From positions 1 through 5,143 of the forward strand of contig JAEYXG010000247.1 in assembly GCA_023428585.1 (NCBI GenBank): a DNA stretch of 5,143 nucleotides, read 5' to 3'. Each line of letters opens with the position of its first letter. The stretch's first letter is position 1. The notes beneath the pieces were generated by a model that saw only the letters and a program-made list of their open reading frames with translations, did not search any database and had not been told where the DNA came from. The DNA is from Bacteroidota bacterium (GTDB lineage: Bacteria; Bacteroidota; Bacteroidia; Bacteroidales; Lentimicrobiaceae). Both the position numbers and the translations under genes were made by a program. Shown here piece by piece: positions 1 through 5,143 of this stretch.

Positions 1-1061
1 GTACGGATTTCGTGACTCATGTTGGCAAGGAACTTCTCTTTAACTTTCAATAGACTTTCAGCCAATTGACGTGCCTGTTCAAGTTGCCTTCTGTAGAATG
101 CACTTCTTGCGAGGTCTTTCCATATCAGTATAATAAAACCAATGGTGGTTAACAGACCGGTACCAGCTAATATCAGTGCCGTGATCCAGAGGTTGTTAAG
201 GACTTTACGGCTATTTTCCGTTTCGGTAAGCGCATCTGAAATCTCCTCTTTTTCAAACAATAAAAGTACGGCTCTAATTTCATTCATAATTTTTTGATCT
301 GCCTGAAGAAGTGACATCTCCCTTTCAGTTATCAGTTGTTGTTCGAGAAGTCTTTGATTCTCAAATTTTTGGAGTTGTGACCGAACCTTGTTTAAAGTAT
401 TGTTGCTAAACACTTGATACGATAATGCTGTATCGGAATTAATTGATGGACCTTTGATGGTAGTTTGAGTAGTGTCAATTTGTTTCTTGCCGGTTATGCG
501 GCTCCAAAGACGCGGAAAGAAACCGGGCTTTTTTGACTGTTCAGTAGGAATTTGTTTTGTAACTGTTTTGGAAATTACGCTGCTGGTAACCCTCAATGAA
601 TCATCATAGAGGTTCACCGACTTATGAAGATCACCTAGTCCTACGAGAGTGGCTTCCTTCTTAAGGAGAAAGAAGTTATGATAGGTCTGCTTTTTAAGAT
701 CCAACAGACTATCAACGGTTAATATTCTTAAATACTGTTTGGTATTACTGATACTGGTAGTTTTTAACGTATCAATATATCGATCATTAATTGCTTCTTG
801 TTCATAGAAATGGATCAAATAGGCAGAGTCATTGGTGCCAAGATAAGCTCTGGCCATCCCTTCGGTTTCAATGAGATTTGACAGAAAATTGCTAATAAGC
901 GTTAGTTTTCTAATGGAGGATGAAGCCCCGGGTTCAGGTGGTATCAATTGATTGGCGAGCTTGAATACCGCATAAACTGAAATAAAGATAAGAGTCAGTA
1001 GTAGCACAAACCCTGTAATGATCTTACCTTTGATTCCTGTTGTAATTGTATTCTTTTTCAT
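1..1061 (-). CDS. Membrane sensor histidine kinase, N-terminal part (cut by window edge)
   Basis: I translated this reading frame by hand. It is open from an ATG at 1059-1061 to the left edge (353 complete codons). Residues about 14-33 form a first membrane segment. Residues about 35-290 would be the extracytoplasmic sensor region, and residues 291-314 a second membrane segment. A charged helical linker (315-343) then leads to N-M-S-H-E-I-R, the H-box of HisKA-type kinases; His350 is the expected autophosphorylation site. The early sensor region (E67-G-M-A-R-A-Y-L, then Y81-L and Y86) resembles the CHASE3 pattern, so a CHASE3-like helical bundle is plausible, though weakly supported. The catalytic ATPase domain and any receiver domains lie outside the window, so I cannot tell a simple from a hybrid kinase. 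The signal sensed is unknown. The gene lies downstream of the lipoprotein gene on the same strand but behind a terminator, so it probably has its own promoter. Confidence 0.9.
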   Translation of the reverse strand, partial: MKKNTITTGIKGKIITGFVLLLTLIFISVYAVFKLANQLIPPEPGASSSIRKLTLISNFLSNLIETEGMARAYLGTNDSAYLIHFYEQEAINDRYIDTLKTTSISNTKQYLRILTVDSLLDLKKQTYHNFFLLKKEATLVGLGDLHKSVNLYDDSLRVTSSVISKTVTKQIPTEQSKKPGFFPRLWSRITGKKQIDTTQTTIKGPSINSDTALSYQVFSNNTLNKVRSQLQKFENQRLLEQQLITEREMSLLQADQKIMNEIRAVLLLFEKEEISDALTETENSRKVLNNLWITALILAGTGLLTTIGFIILIWKDLARSAFYRRQLEQARQLAESLLKVKEKFLANMSHEIR

Positions 1062-1068
1062 TGAGCCA

Positions 1069-1076
1069 TAAAGTTA
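1069..1076 (-). promoter_or_regulatory. Possible -7 promoter box for the histidine kinase
   Basis: Read on the minus strand this is TAACTTTA, a 7 of 8 match to the Bacteroidota -7 element TAnnTTTG. It ends 7 nt before the kinase ATG, so transcription would start at or within a few bases of the start codon. No convincing TTG at -33 is visible; that region overlaps the T-tract of the preceding terminator. The main support is position, since a terminator directly upstream makes a new promoter necessary. Confidence 0.4.
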
Positions 1077-1089
1077 GGAATAATAATGT

Positions 1090-1121
1090 AAAAATCCCCC
1101 GTCATGTCACTGGCGGGGGAT
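1090..1121 (-). terminator. Rho-independent terminator after the coiled-coil lipoprotein gene
   Basis: Positions 1094-1104 pair with 1111-1121 to give an 11-bp stem, rich in G·C with one G·T pair, and a 6-nt loop. On the minus strand the stem is followed by an uninterrupted T run (1094 down to 1090). On the plus strand it is followed by A residues, so it should act only leftward. It lies 22 nt past the lipoprotein stop codon and should end that transcript before the kinase gene. Confidence 0.88.
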
Positions 1122-1142
1122 AAAAATACAAAGAAGCAAAGA

Positions 1143-2012
1143 TTAAACGTCAGTCGAGATCACCAGCATCCTGGATTTCTGCCAAAATAAAACGGGGTCC
1201 TTAATCACCAATTCATTCACCCTTTTGTCCGTTCCGACAAGTTCATAAGAACCGGCCGGATGCACTGACATTACCGTTGCCTTCTTTACATCGAGTGGAA
1301 TCGATTTTAAATTACGTATATCAACCTTTGTAAAATCATTAAGATCAACATCACCGGCAACTTTTTGGGTTCTACCAATACCAAGAATACCACCTTCTTT
1401 ATTAAGTATTTTGTGTTCAATAAGTTCTTTTTTCTCACCTACAACATAATAAGCAGTGTTTAATTCATTGGTTCTCTCGGTTACCTGATTTGTTAGTGCC
1501 ACATTCCTGTTTGCGTAATTGTTAAGAGTGTCGTTCAATACAGCAATAGTGAAATTCAAAGTCGATAACTCTGTTTTAAGTGAATCAATCTCATGATCAC
1601 GCAGGGCAAGTTGCATGTTAGTGGCTTCAATCATCTTTTCAAACTCAGTAATTCTTATATTTGATTGCTTGAGCTTGTAGTTTAGAGAAGAAATTTTCTC
1701 TTTATTCTCCGCCATAAGGGCATTGATAAGTTTGATGTCTTCATTGACCCTTTCGCGAGCAGATCTGCTAAGTTCTGTTCCTGAAGAAGTTTCCTTGCTG
1801 ATGAGCTTTTCCTTGGATTTTATCTCTGCCAGGTTTGATTCAATTTCATTAAGTGTTTGCATGAAATCATTGATCAATGAATCCTTTGTTCTTGAGTCAT
1901 TCAACATCATTGCTTGTTCTTCCTGAAGTTGATTTATTCGAGCGGTCTGTTCTTTATTTTCACAAGCGGCAAAAATGAAAGGAATCAGCGCTATTACCAT
2001 TAGTTTTTTCAT
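1143..2012 (-). CDS. Coiled-coil lipoprotein of unknown function
   Basis: This 289-residue protein begins with a lipoprotein signal peptide: Lys2-Lys3, a hydrophobic core, then the lipobox F-A-A-C with Cys17 as the predicted lipidated residue. The mature protein should be anchored in the outer membrane or at the periplasmic face. Residues about 20-185 are rich in Leu, Ile, Glu, Lys, Asn and Gln with heptad-like spacing, indicating a long coiled coil. Residues about 186-289 look like a small globular domain, containing G-G-I-L-G-I-G-R (207-214) and a beta-rich end with V-L-F-W (274-277). I recall similarly built Bacteroidota proteins sometimes being database-named collagen-binding (Cbp1-like) lipoprotein adhesins, but I cannot confirm that family here. 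The residues after Cys17 (E-N-K-E) are charged, which might favour surface export, though they match no strict signal. A structural or envelope role is inference. The gene has its own promoter box and terminator, so it is probably monocistronic. Confidence 0.85.
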   Translation of the reverse strand: MKKLMVIALIPFIFAACENKEQTARINQLQEEQAMMLNDSRTKDSLINDFMQTLNEIESNLAEIKSKEKLISKETSSGTELSRSARERVNEDIKLINALMAENKEKISSLNYKLKQSNIRITEFEKMIEATNMQLALRDHEIDSLKTELSTLNFTIAVLNDTLNNYANRNVALTNQVTERTNELNTAYYVVGEKKELIEHKILNKEGGILGIGRTQKVAGDVDLNDFTKVDIRNLKSIPLDVKKATVMSVHPAGSYELVGTDKRVNELVIKDPVLFWQKSRMLVISTDV

Positions 2013-2050
2013 GTGTTATAGAGTTTATTGTTGTTTCGGTTTGTATTACT

Positions 2051-2058
2051 CAAAATTA
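2051..2058 (-). promoter_or_regulatory. -7 promoter box for the coiled-coil lipoprotein gene
   Basis: On the minus strand this reads TAATTTTG, an exact match to the Bacteroidota -7 element TAnnTTTG. It lies 38 nt upstream of the lipoprotein ATG, giving a leader of roughly 30 nt that is AT-rich with no Shine-Dalgarno sequence. A clear -33 TTG is not visible at the usual spacing. Confidence 0.5.
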
Positions 2059-2167
2059 AAGCCAGAAATTTAGTTTCTTATCGTAAGCTTAGATAATCAA
2101 GTCTTTCATGTTTATTATCCACTTATTCTGATGTGTATTATTTTCCACAAATTGGTTATTGGCAAGA

Positions 2168-2179
2168 ATCAATGTTGAT
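2168..2179. promoter_or_regulatory. Candidate operator dyad upstream of the znu promoter
   Basis: The sequence is ATCAA, then TG, then TTGAT: two perfect 5-bp arms around a 2-bp centre. It lies about 28 bp upstream of the znuA -7 box, next to the -33 region, where a repressor could block RNA polymerase. It does not match a Zur consensus I know for this phylum. It is the tightest dyad in the intergenic region but is short enough to occur by chance. Confidence 0.22.
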
Positions 2180-2207
2180 GAATGTATATTCCTAGGCTGC
2201 ATTTTAG

Positions 2208-2215
2208 TACTTTTG
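2208..2215 (+). promoter_or_regulatory. -7 promoter box for the znuACB operon
   Basis: TACTTTTG is an exact match to the Bacteroidota -7 element TAnnTTTG. With start of transcription about 5-7 nt downstream (near 2221), the leader would be about 15 nt, ending at the ATG at 2237. Its position inside the longest possible open frame (from a TTG at 2159) is good evidence that the upstream start is not used. No clear -33 TTG is seen at 19-21 bp spacing. Confidence 0.6.
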
Positions 2216-2236
2216 CATTATATAAAATACCGACAA

Positions 2237-3136
2237 ATGCATAAGTTTACAATAGGATTATTATCCCTGATTTTACTTTTGGGTTGCAATGAATCAAGGG
2301 TCAAGACAGCCAAAGAAACGATAACGGTTAGTATTCTCCCTCAGAAACATATTTTAGAACAGTTAGCAGGCGACAGATACCATATTAATGTTTTGGTTCC
2401 TGATGGTAGTGGCCCTGAAACTTATGAACCTACTGGAATTCAAATGCAGGAGATGAGCAAGTCAATTGCATGTATAAGCACCGGATTACTTGATTTTGAG
2501 AAAGACTGGCTTAGAAAGGTAAGTGTTCAATATTCTGATTTGATGATAATTAACACCTCAACAGGAGTGGATTTAATTGAAGGGCATGATGATCATGGTG
2601 ATGATGATCAACATGCCGATGGTGAGCACCATCATCATGCAAGTGGCATTGACCCACACATATGGCTTTCGTTGAAAGCCATCAAAGTGCAGAGTCAAAA
2701 CATAATGGAACACTTGGTTGTGCTTGATCCTGAAAACAAGTCGCTTTATAATGATAACCTGCAAAAGTTCATTGCCCGATTAGATTCTATTGATGGGTTA
2801 ATTACCGATAAATTTAAAGCAATGGAGAAGCCTGTGTCTTTTATGATTTACCATCCTTCATTGAGTTATTATGCCAAAGATTATGGGATAGACCAGATTC
2901 CCATAGAATTTGAAGGGAAGGAACCTAGCCCGGCATACATGAAGGAAATGATTGACAAGGCAAAAATGACAGAGATCACCACCATATTTTATTCGGAGCA
3001 GTTCGACAAAAGAAGTGCTGAAACAATTGCCAAACAACTTGGAATTAGTCTTACTGCCTTTAATCCTCTTGAGGAGAATGTAGAGGAGAATCTATTGTCC
3101 ATTACTGAAAGCATCGTTAATTCAACTGTTAAGTAA
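2237..3136 (+). CDS. znuA: Metal (zinc-type) ABC transporter substrate-binding lipoprotein
   Basis: This is the binding protein of a high-affinity metal importer, which captures the ion outside the inner membrane and delivers it to ZnuB. The ATG at 2237 was chosen over an in-frame TTG at 2159. It gives a compact lipoprotein signal peptide (M-H-K-F, hydrophobic core, L-L-L-G-C, lipidated Cys17), and the promoter box lies between the two candidates. The 299 residues fit the ZnuA/TroA family. Recognisable elements are P-E-T-Y-E-P-T (60-66), a His/Asp-rich loop (117-134, ending H-H-H-H), D-P-H-I-W-L-S (139-145, ligand His141), Y-H-P-S...Y-Y-A-K-D-Y-G (205-217, ligand His206), and E254-Q-F with the C-terminal F-N-P-L (275-278). 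The His-rich loop before the second ligand is typical of zinc rather than manganese proteins. Two usual ligand positions differ: Glu61 where most homologues have His, and Asn276 where an Asp is common. Zinc is favoured but not proven. First gene of the znuACB operon. Confidence 0.93.
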   Translation: MHKFTIGLLSLILLLGCNESRVKTAKETITVSILPQKHILEQLAGDRYHINVLVPDGSGPETYEPTGIQMQEMSKSIACISTGLLDFEKDWLRKVSVQYSDLMIINTSTGVDLIEGHDDHGDDDQHADGEHHHHASGIDPHIWLSLKAIKVQSQNIMEHLVVLDPENKSLYNDNLQKFIARLDSIDGLITDKFKAMEKPVSFMIYHPSLSYYAKDYGIDQIPIEFEGKEPSPAYMKEMIDKAKMTEITTIFYSEQFDKRSAETIAKQLGISLTAFNPLEENVEENLLSITESIVNSTVK

Positions 3137-3141
3137 AGGGT

Positions 3142-3900
3142 ATGTCGATTGTTGAAATTAGAGATGTAAGTGCAGGTTATGCAGATGAGATTATTCTGAA
3201 GGATATAAATTTTTCAGTTAATCCACTTGATTTCATTGGAATTATTGGGCCAAATGGTGGTGGTAAAACCACCTTGGTCAAGTTGATATTAGGATTGATA
3301 AAGCCCCTTCGTGGTGAAATAATATGGCATGAAAACACTGGCAGAGTTCCAATTGGATATTTGCCGCAATCAACTGATAATGATCGCCAATTCCCGGTTT
3401 CGGTAAATGAGATCGTTTTATCAGGATTGATGTCACAAAAGCGGTTCACTGGTCGATTTACAGGAAATGACAGGAAGAAGGTGAAGAATGTACTGGAACT
3501 GATGGGTATCGGACACTTAGGCAACAGGAATATTGGTGGATTGTCGGGAGGCCAGATGCAAAGGGTTTTCCTGGGTAGGGCAATAGTTTCCGAACCGCAG
3601 CTTCTTATATTGGATGAGCCTAATACCTTTGTTGATAATAGCTTTGAACACGATCTATATGAGCTACTTAAGGAATTGAATAATAAAATGGCCATATTGA
3701 TGGTTTCCCATGATGTTGGGACAATTACCAGCTACGTTAAAACAATTGCCTGCGTTAACAGAAATCTTCATTATCATCAATCGAATATAATAACTCAAAG
3801 TCAACTCGAATCATATAATTGTCCCATACAACTGATCACTCACGGAAAGATTCCCCATACTGTTCTAGGCGATCATAACCATCTTCACAACCATGATTGA
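3142..3900 (+). CDS. znuC: Metal (zinc-type) ABC transporter ATP-binding protein
   Basis: This is the cytoplasmic ATPase that powers metal import through ZnuB. All core ABC motifs are intact in its 252 residues: Walker A G-P-N-G-G-G-K-T (36-43), Q-loop Gln76 in Y-L-P-Q, signature L-S-G-G-Q (134-138), Walker B L-L-I-L-D-E-P (154-160) with catalytic Glu159, and switch His190 in V-S-H-D. The D-loop region reads N-T-F-V-D in place of the usual T-x-G-V-D. The C-terminal part (C227-P...H-G...P-H) resembles metal-type ABC ATPases, and the protein ends in a His-rich tail (His245, 247, 249, 251). It starts 5 nt after the znuA stop. A purine-rich AAAGGG lies just before the ATG but only 1 nt away, too close for an ordinary Shine-Dalgarno site. 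The 3' end overlaps znuB by 8 nt, suggesting coupled translation. The assignment to metal transport rests on both neighbours and the tail; the ABC motifs alone would not separate it from other importers. Confidence 0.94.
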   Translation: MSIVEIRDVSAGYADEIILKDINFSVNPLDFIGIIGPNGGGKTTLVKLILGLIKPLRGEIIWHENTGRVPIGYLPQSTDNDRQFPVSVNEIVLSGLMSQKRFTGRFTGNDRKKVKNVLELMGIGHLGNRNIGGLSGGQMQRVFLGRAIVSEPQLLILDEPNTFVDNSFEHDLYELLKELNNKMAILMVSHDVGTITSYVKTIACVNRNLHYHQSNIITQSQLESYNCPIQLITHGKIPHTVLGDHNHLHNHD

Positions 3901-4738
3901 ACAGCTCTCAAGCCTTATTGGCTACCAGTTTTTCAATAATGCACTTTTGGCAGCAATACTGGCAAGCATTGCCTGTGGTATTATTGGTTCGTATATTGTT
4001 ATAAAACGCATGGTATTCATAAGTGGTGGAATAACACATGCATCCTTTGGTGGTATTGGTATAGCTTACTTTCTTGGCCTGAATCCTGTATTGGGGGCCG
4101 CAGTTTTCAGTATCCTGGCAGCACTTGGAATAGAATGGACATCCATAAAATCAAGTGTCAGGGAAGACTCAGCAATTGGTATCCTATGGTCGTTTGGAAT
4201 GGCCATAGGTATCATTTTCATTTTCATGACACCGGGCTATGCTCCAAATCTAATGTCATACCTTTTCGGAAGTATTCTTACTGTTAGTGCTACTGATCTG
4301 TGGTTGATTGGAATCCTTGCTGTGGCGCTGATTGTTATATTTTCATCATTCTATCACTTGATTTTGTTTGTTGCTTATGATGAGGAATACGCCCGCTCAC
4401 ACAATGCTCCTGTTAATCTCATAAAATATCTGATGATCAGTTTGGTGGCATTAACCATTGTGTTAAATATCAGATTGGTAGGTATTATTCTTGTTATTTC
4501 CTTCCTCACTATACCCCAATCAACAGCCAATATTTTTACCAGGAATTTCAAGTATATTATAATACTCTCTATAATCTTTGGTATTATCGGCTCAGTTGGA
4601 GGATTGATTTTGTCATACTTCTATAATATTCCATCAGGTGCGACAATCATCTTTGCCTTTGTCGTTATTTTTATTTTATCCAGGCTATTAAAGACGGCCA
4701 TGGTTAAGATAAGTCTACGGAAGCAATTCAATAATTAA
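3893..4738 (+). CDS. znuB: Metal (zinc-type) ABC transporter permease, ABC-3 family
   Basis: This is the inner-membrane channel subunit of the importer, presumably a homodimer served by two ZnuC subunits. The 281 residues are strongly hydrophobic, with about eight or nine membrane segments; clear ones are near 16-37, 65-80, 94-113, 134-160, 178-193, 195-212, 221-243 and 249-265. Family signatures include G-G-I-T-H-A-S-F-G-G (45-54), R90-E-D-S-A-I-G-I, the cytoplasmic loop Y-D-E-E-Y-A-R (162-168) where the ATPase is expected to contact, and V-G-I-I-L-V-I-S-F-L-T-I-P (196-208). The end is short and basic (K-I-S-L-R-K), fitting a cytoplasmic C-terminus. The ATG overlaps the end of znuC by 8 nt. 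Length and motifs are normal for the family, with no sign of truncation. Metal specificity cannot be read from the permease alone. No terminator follows before guaA. Confidence 0.94.
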   Translation: MIEQLSSLIGYQFFNNALLAAILASIACGIIGSYIVIKRMVFISGGITHASFGGIGIAYFLGLNPVLGAAVFSILAALGIEWTSIKSSVREDSAIGILWSFGMAIGIIFIFMTPGYAPNLMSYLFGSILTVSATDLWLIGILAVALIVIFSSFYHLILFVAYDEEYARSHNAPVNLIKYLMISLVALTIVLNIRLVGIILVISFLTIPQSTANIFTRNFKYIIILSIIFGIIGSVGGLILSYFYNIPSGATIIFAFVVIFILSRLLKTAMVKISLRKQFNN

Positions 4739-4749
4739 CCATTAAATAT

Positions 4750-4757
4750 TACCTTTG
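4750..4757 (+). promoter_or_regulatory. -7 promoter box for guaA, 5 nt before its ATG
   Basis: TACCTTTG is an exact match to the Bacteroidota -7 element TAnnTTTG. A weak -33 candidate, TTC at 4727-4729, lies 20 bp upstream inside the last codons of znuB. Only CAACC separates the box from the guaA ATG, so initiation at the usual distance would give a transcript with almost no leader. The box is in the 24-nt gap after znuB. Confidence 0.62.
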
Positions 4758-4762
4758 CAACC

Positions 4763-5143
4763 ATGCAAGAAACAATACTTATTCTGGATTTCGGATCCCA
4801 GTATACCCAGCTTATAGCCCGACGCGTAAGGGAACTAAATGTTTACTGTGAAATACATCCCTACAATAAATTTCCGGAGATAACAACTGATATCAAAGGT
4901 GTTATTCTATCAGGCAGTCCATTCTCTGTTCGTGATTCAAATGCACCGTATCCTGATTTAAGTAAGATAAAGGGCAAGGTTCCCATATTGGCTATCTGTT
5001 ATGGCGCACAATTTTTAGCCCAGAATTTTGGTGGTGAGGTTCAACCTTCTCAAATAAGGGAATATGGCAGGGCAAATCTTGGTTATGTTAATGATAAGAA
5101 TCGCCTGCTGAATGAAATCACAGTCGGAAGCCAGGTGTGGATG
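4763..5143 (+). CDS. guaA: GMP synthase (glutamine-hydrolysing), N-terminal amidotransferase part (cut by window edge)
   Basis: GMP synthase converts XMP to GMP using ATP and glutamine, the last step of guanine nucleotide synthesis in the cytoplasm. The 127 residues present belong to the class I glutamine amidotransferase domain, which releases ammonia from glutamine. Diagnostic features are the near-invariant start (I-L-D-F-G-S-Q-Y-T-Q-L-I-A-R-R-V-R-E, 7-24), the oxyanion-type loop I-L-S-G-S-P (48-53), the nucleophile elbow A-I-C-Y-G (77-81) with catalytic Cys79, and the final G-S-Q-V-W-M, which leads toward the catalytic His region beyond the edge. The ATP-pyrophosphatase and dimerisation domains are outside the window. 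The start is secure because the conserved block begins a few residues after Met1. It lies 24 nt after znuB with its own promoter box, so it is probably transcribed independently as a housekeeping gene, with possible read-through from the znu operon. Confidence 0.96.
   Translation, partial: MQETILILDFGSQYTQLIARRVRELNVYCEIHPYNKFPEITTDIKGVILSGSPFSVRDSNAPYPDLSKIKGKVPILAICYGAQFLAQNFGGEVQPSQIREYGRANLGYVNDKNRLLNEITVGSQVWM

Larger units (their letters stand above)
2013..2236. promoter_or_regulatory. Divergent intergenic region between the lipoprotein gene and znuA
   Basis: This 224-bp AT-rich region has no credible gene. It carries a -7 box on each strand (2051-2058 leftward, 2208-2215 rightward). 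Small dyads lie between or over them: GAAA/TTTC at 2065-2077, TTATC/GATAA at 2078-2096, GATAAT at 2092-2097 facing ATTATC at 2114-2119, TGTG/CACA at 2132-2149, ATCAA/TTGAT at 2168-2179, and TGCATT at 2214-2219 facing AATGCA at 2236-2241. Zinc importers are commonly repressed by Zur, a Fur-family regulator, so one of these may be its operator. Short dyads are expected by chance in AT-rich DNA, so no single one is assigned with confidence. Confidence 0.6.

Noticed and set aside
1090..1126. Bidirectional terminator
   Set aside because: Only the minus-strand side of the stem is followed by a T run; on the plus strand the stem is followed by A residues.
1723..1926. Open frame of 67 codons on the plus strand
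   Set aside because: Antisense to the coiled-coil lipoprotein. The Ser/Leu-rich translation reflects the complementary strand of Glu/Lys/Asn codons.
2159..2236. N-terminal extension of ZnuA from a TTG start
   Set aside because: It contains the -7 promoter box and would bury the lipoprotein signal peptide 26 residues inside the protein.
2584..2640. Repetitive CAT/GAT tract as a DNA repeat or microsatellite
   Set aside because: It is in frame and encodes the His/Asp-rich metal-binding loop typical of zinc-binding ZnuA proteins, so protein function explains it.
2573..2764. Open frame of 63 codons on the minus strand with many Met and Ile residues
   Set aside because: Complement of the His/Asp repeat (CAT/GAT codons) in znuA, with no promoter or start context.
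3177..3695. Open frame of 172 codons on the minus strand
   Set aside because: It lies wholly inside znuC, whose protein has all ABC motifs. The antisense translation is Ser/Pro/Ile-rich with no recognisable domain, as expected of a shadow.
4739..4762. Purine or guanine riboswitch before guaA
   Set aside because: The gap is 24 nt and contains the promoter box, so there is no room for an aptamer.

Overview
The window looks like a stretch of a Bacteroidota chromosome, most likely Cytophagia-like. The evidence is AT-rich DNA, lipoproteins with short signal peptides, and the absence of well-placed Shine-Dalgarno sequences. Upstream of each of the four inferred transcription units there is also a match to the Bacteroidota -7 promoter element TAnnTTTG (three exact, one 7 of 8). 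Every gene is an ordinary chromosomal type. I see no insertion sequence, phage gene, CRISPR array, tRNA or rRNA.

Left part, minus strand (1-2012). A coiled-coil lipoprotein of unknown function (1143-2012) is followed by a strong intrinsic terminator (1090-1121). Next comes a membrane sensor histidine kinase (1-1061) that runs off the left edge just after its phospho-acceptor H-box. The terminator and a separate promoter-like box suggest that these two neighbours are transcribed independently.

Middle (2013-2236). A divergent intergenic region carries a promoter box on each strand and several small dyads, some of which could be operators. It drives the lipoprotein leftward and a metal-uptake operon rightward.

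Right part, plus strand (2237-5143). znuA-znuC-znuB encode a complete high-affinity metal ABC importer: a lipid-anchored binding protein, an ATPase and a permease. Zinc is the most likely substrate because of the His-rich loop in ZnuA. The genes are tightly packed (5-nt gap, then an 8-nt overlap). After 24 nt comes guaA (GMP synthase), cut by the right edge, with its own promoter box only 5 nt before the start codon.

No wholly new system is evident. The points most worth checking are the altered metal-ligand positions in ZnuA, the His-rich tail on ZnuC, the likely leaderless guaA transcript, the promoter that fixes the znuA start, and the unassigned coiled-coil lipoprotein.
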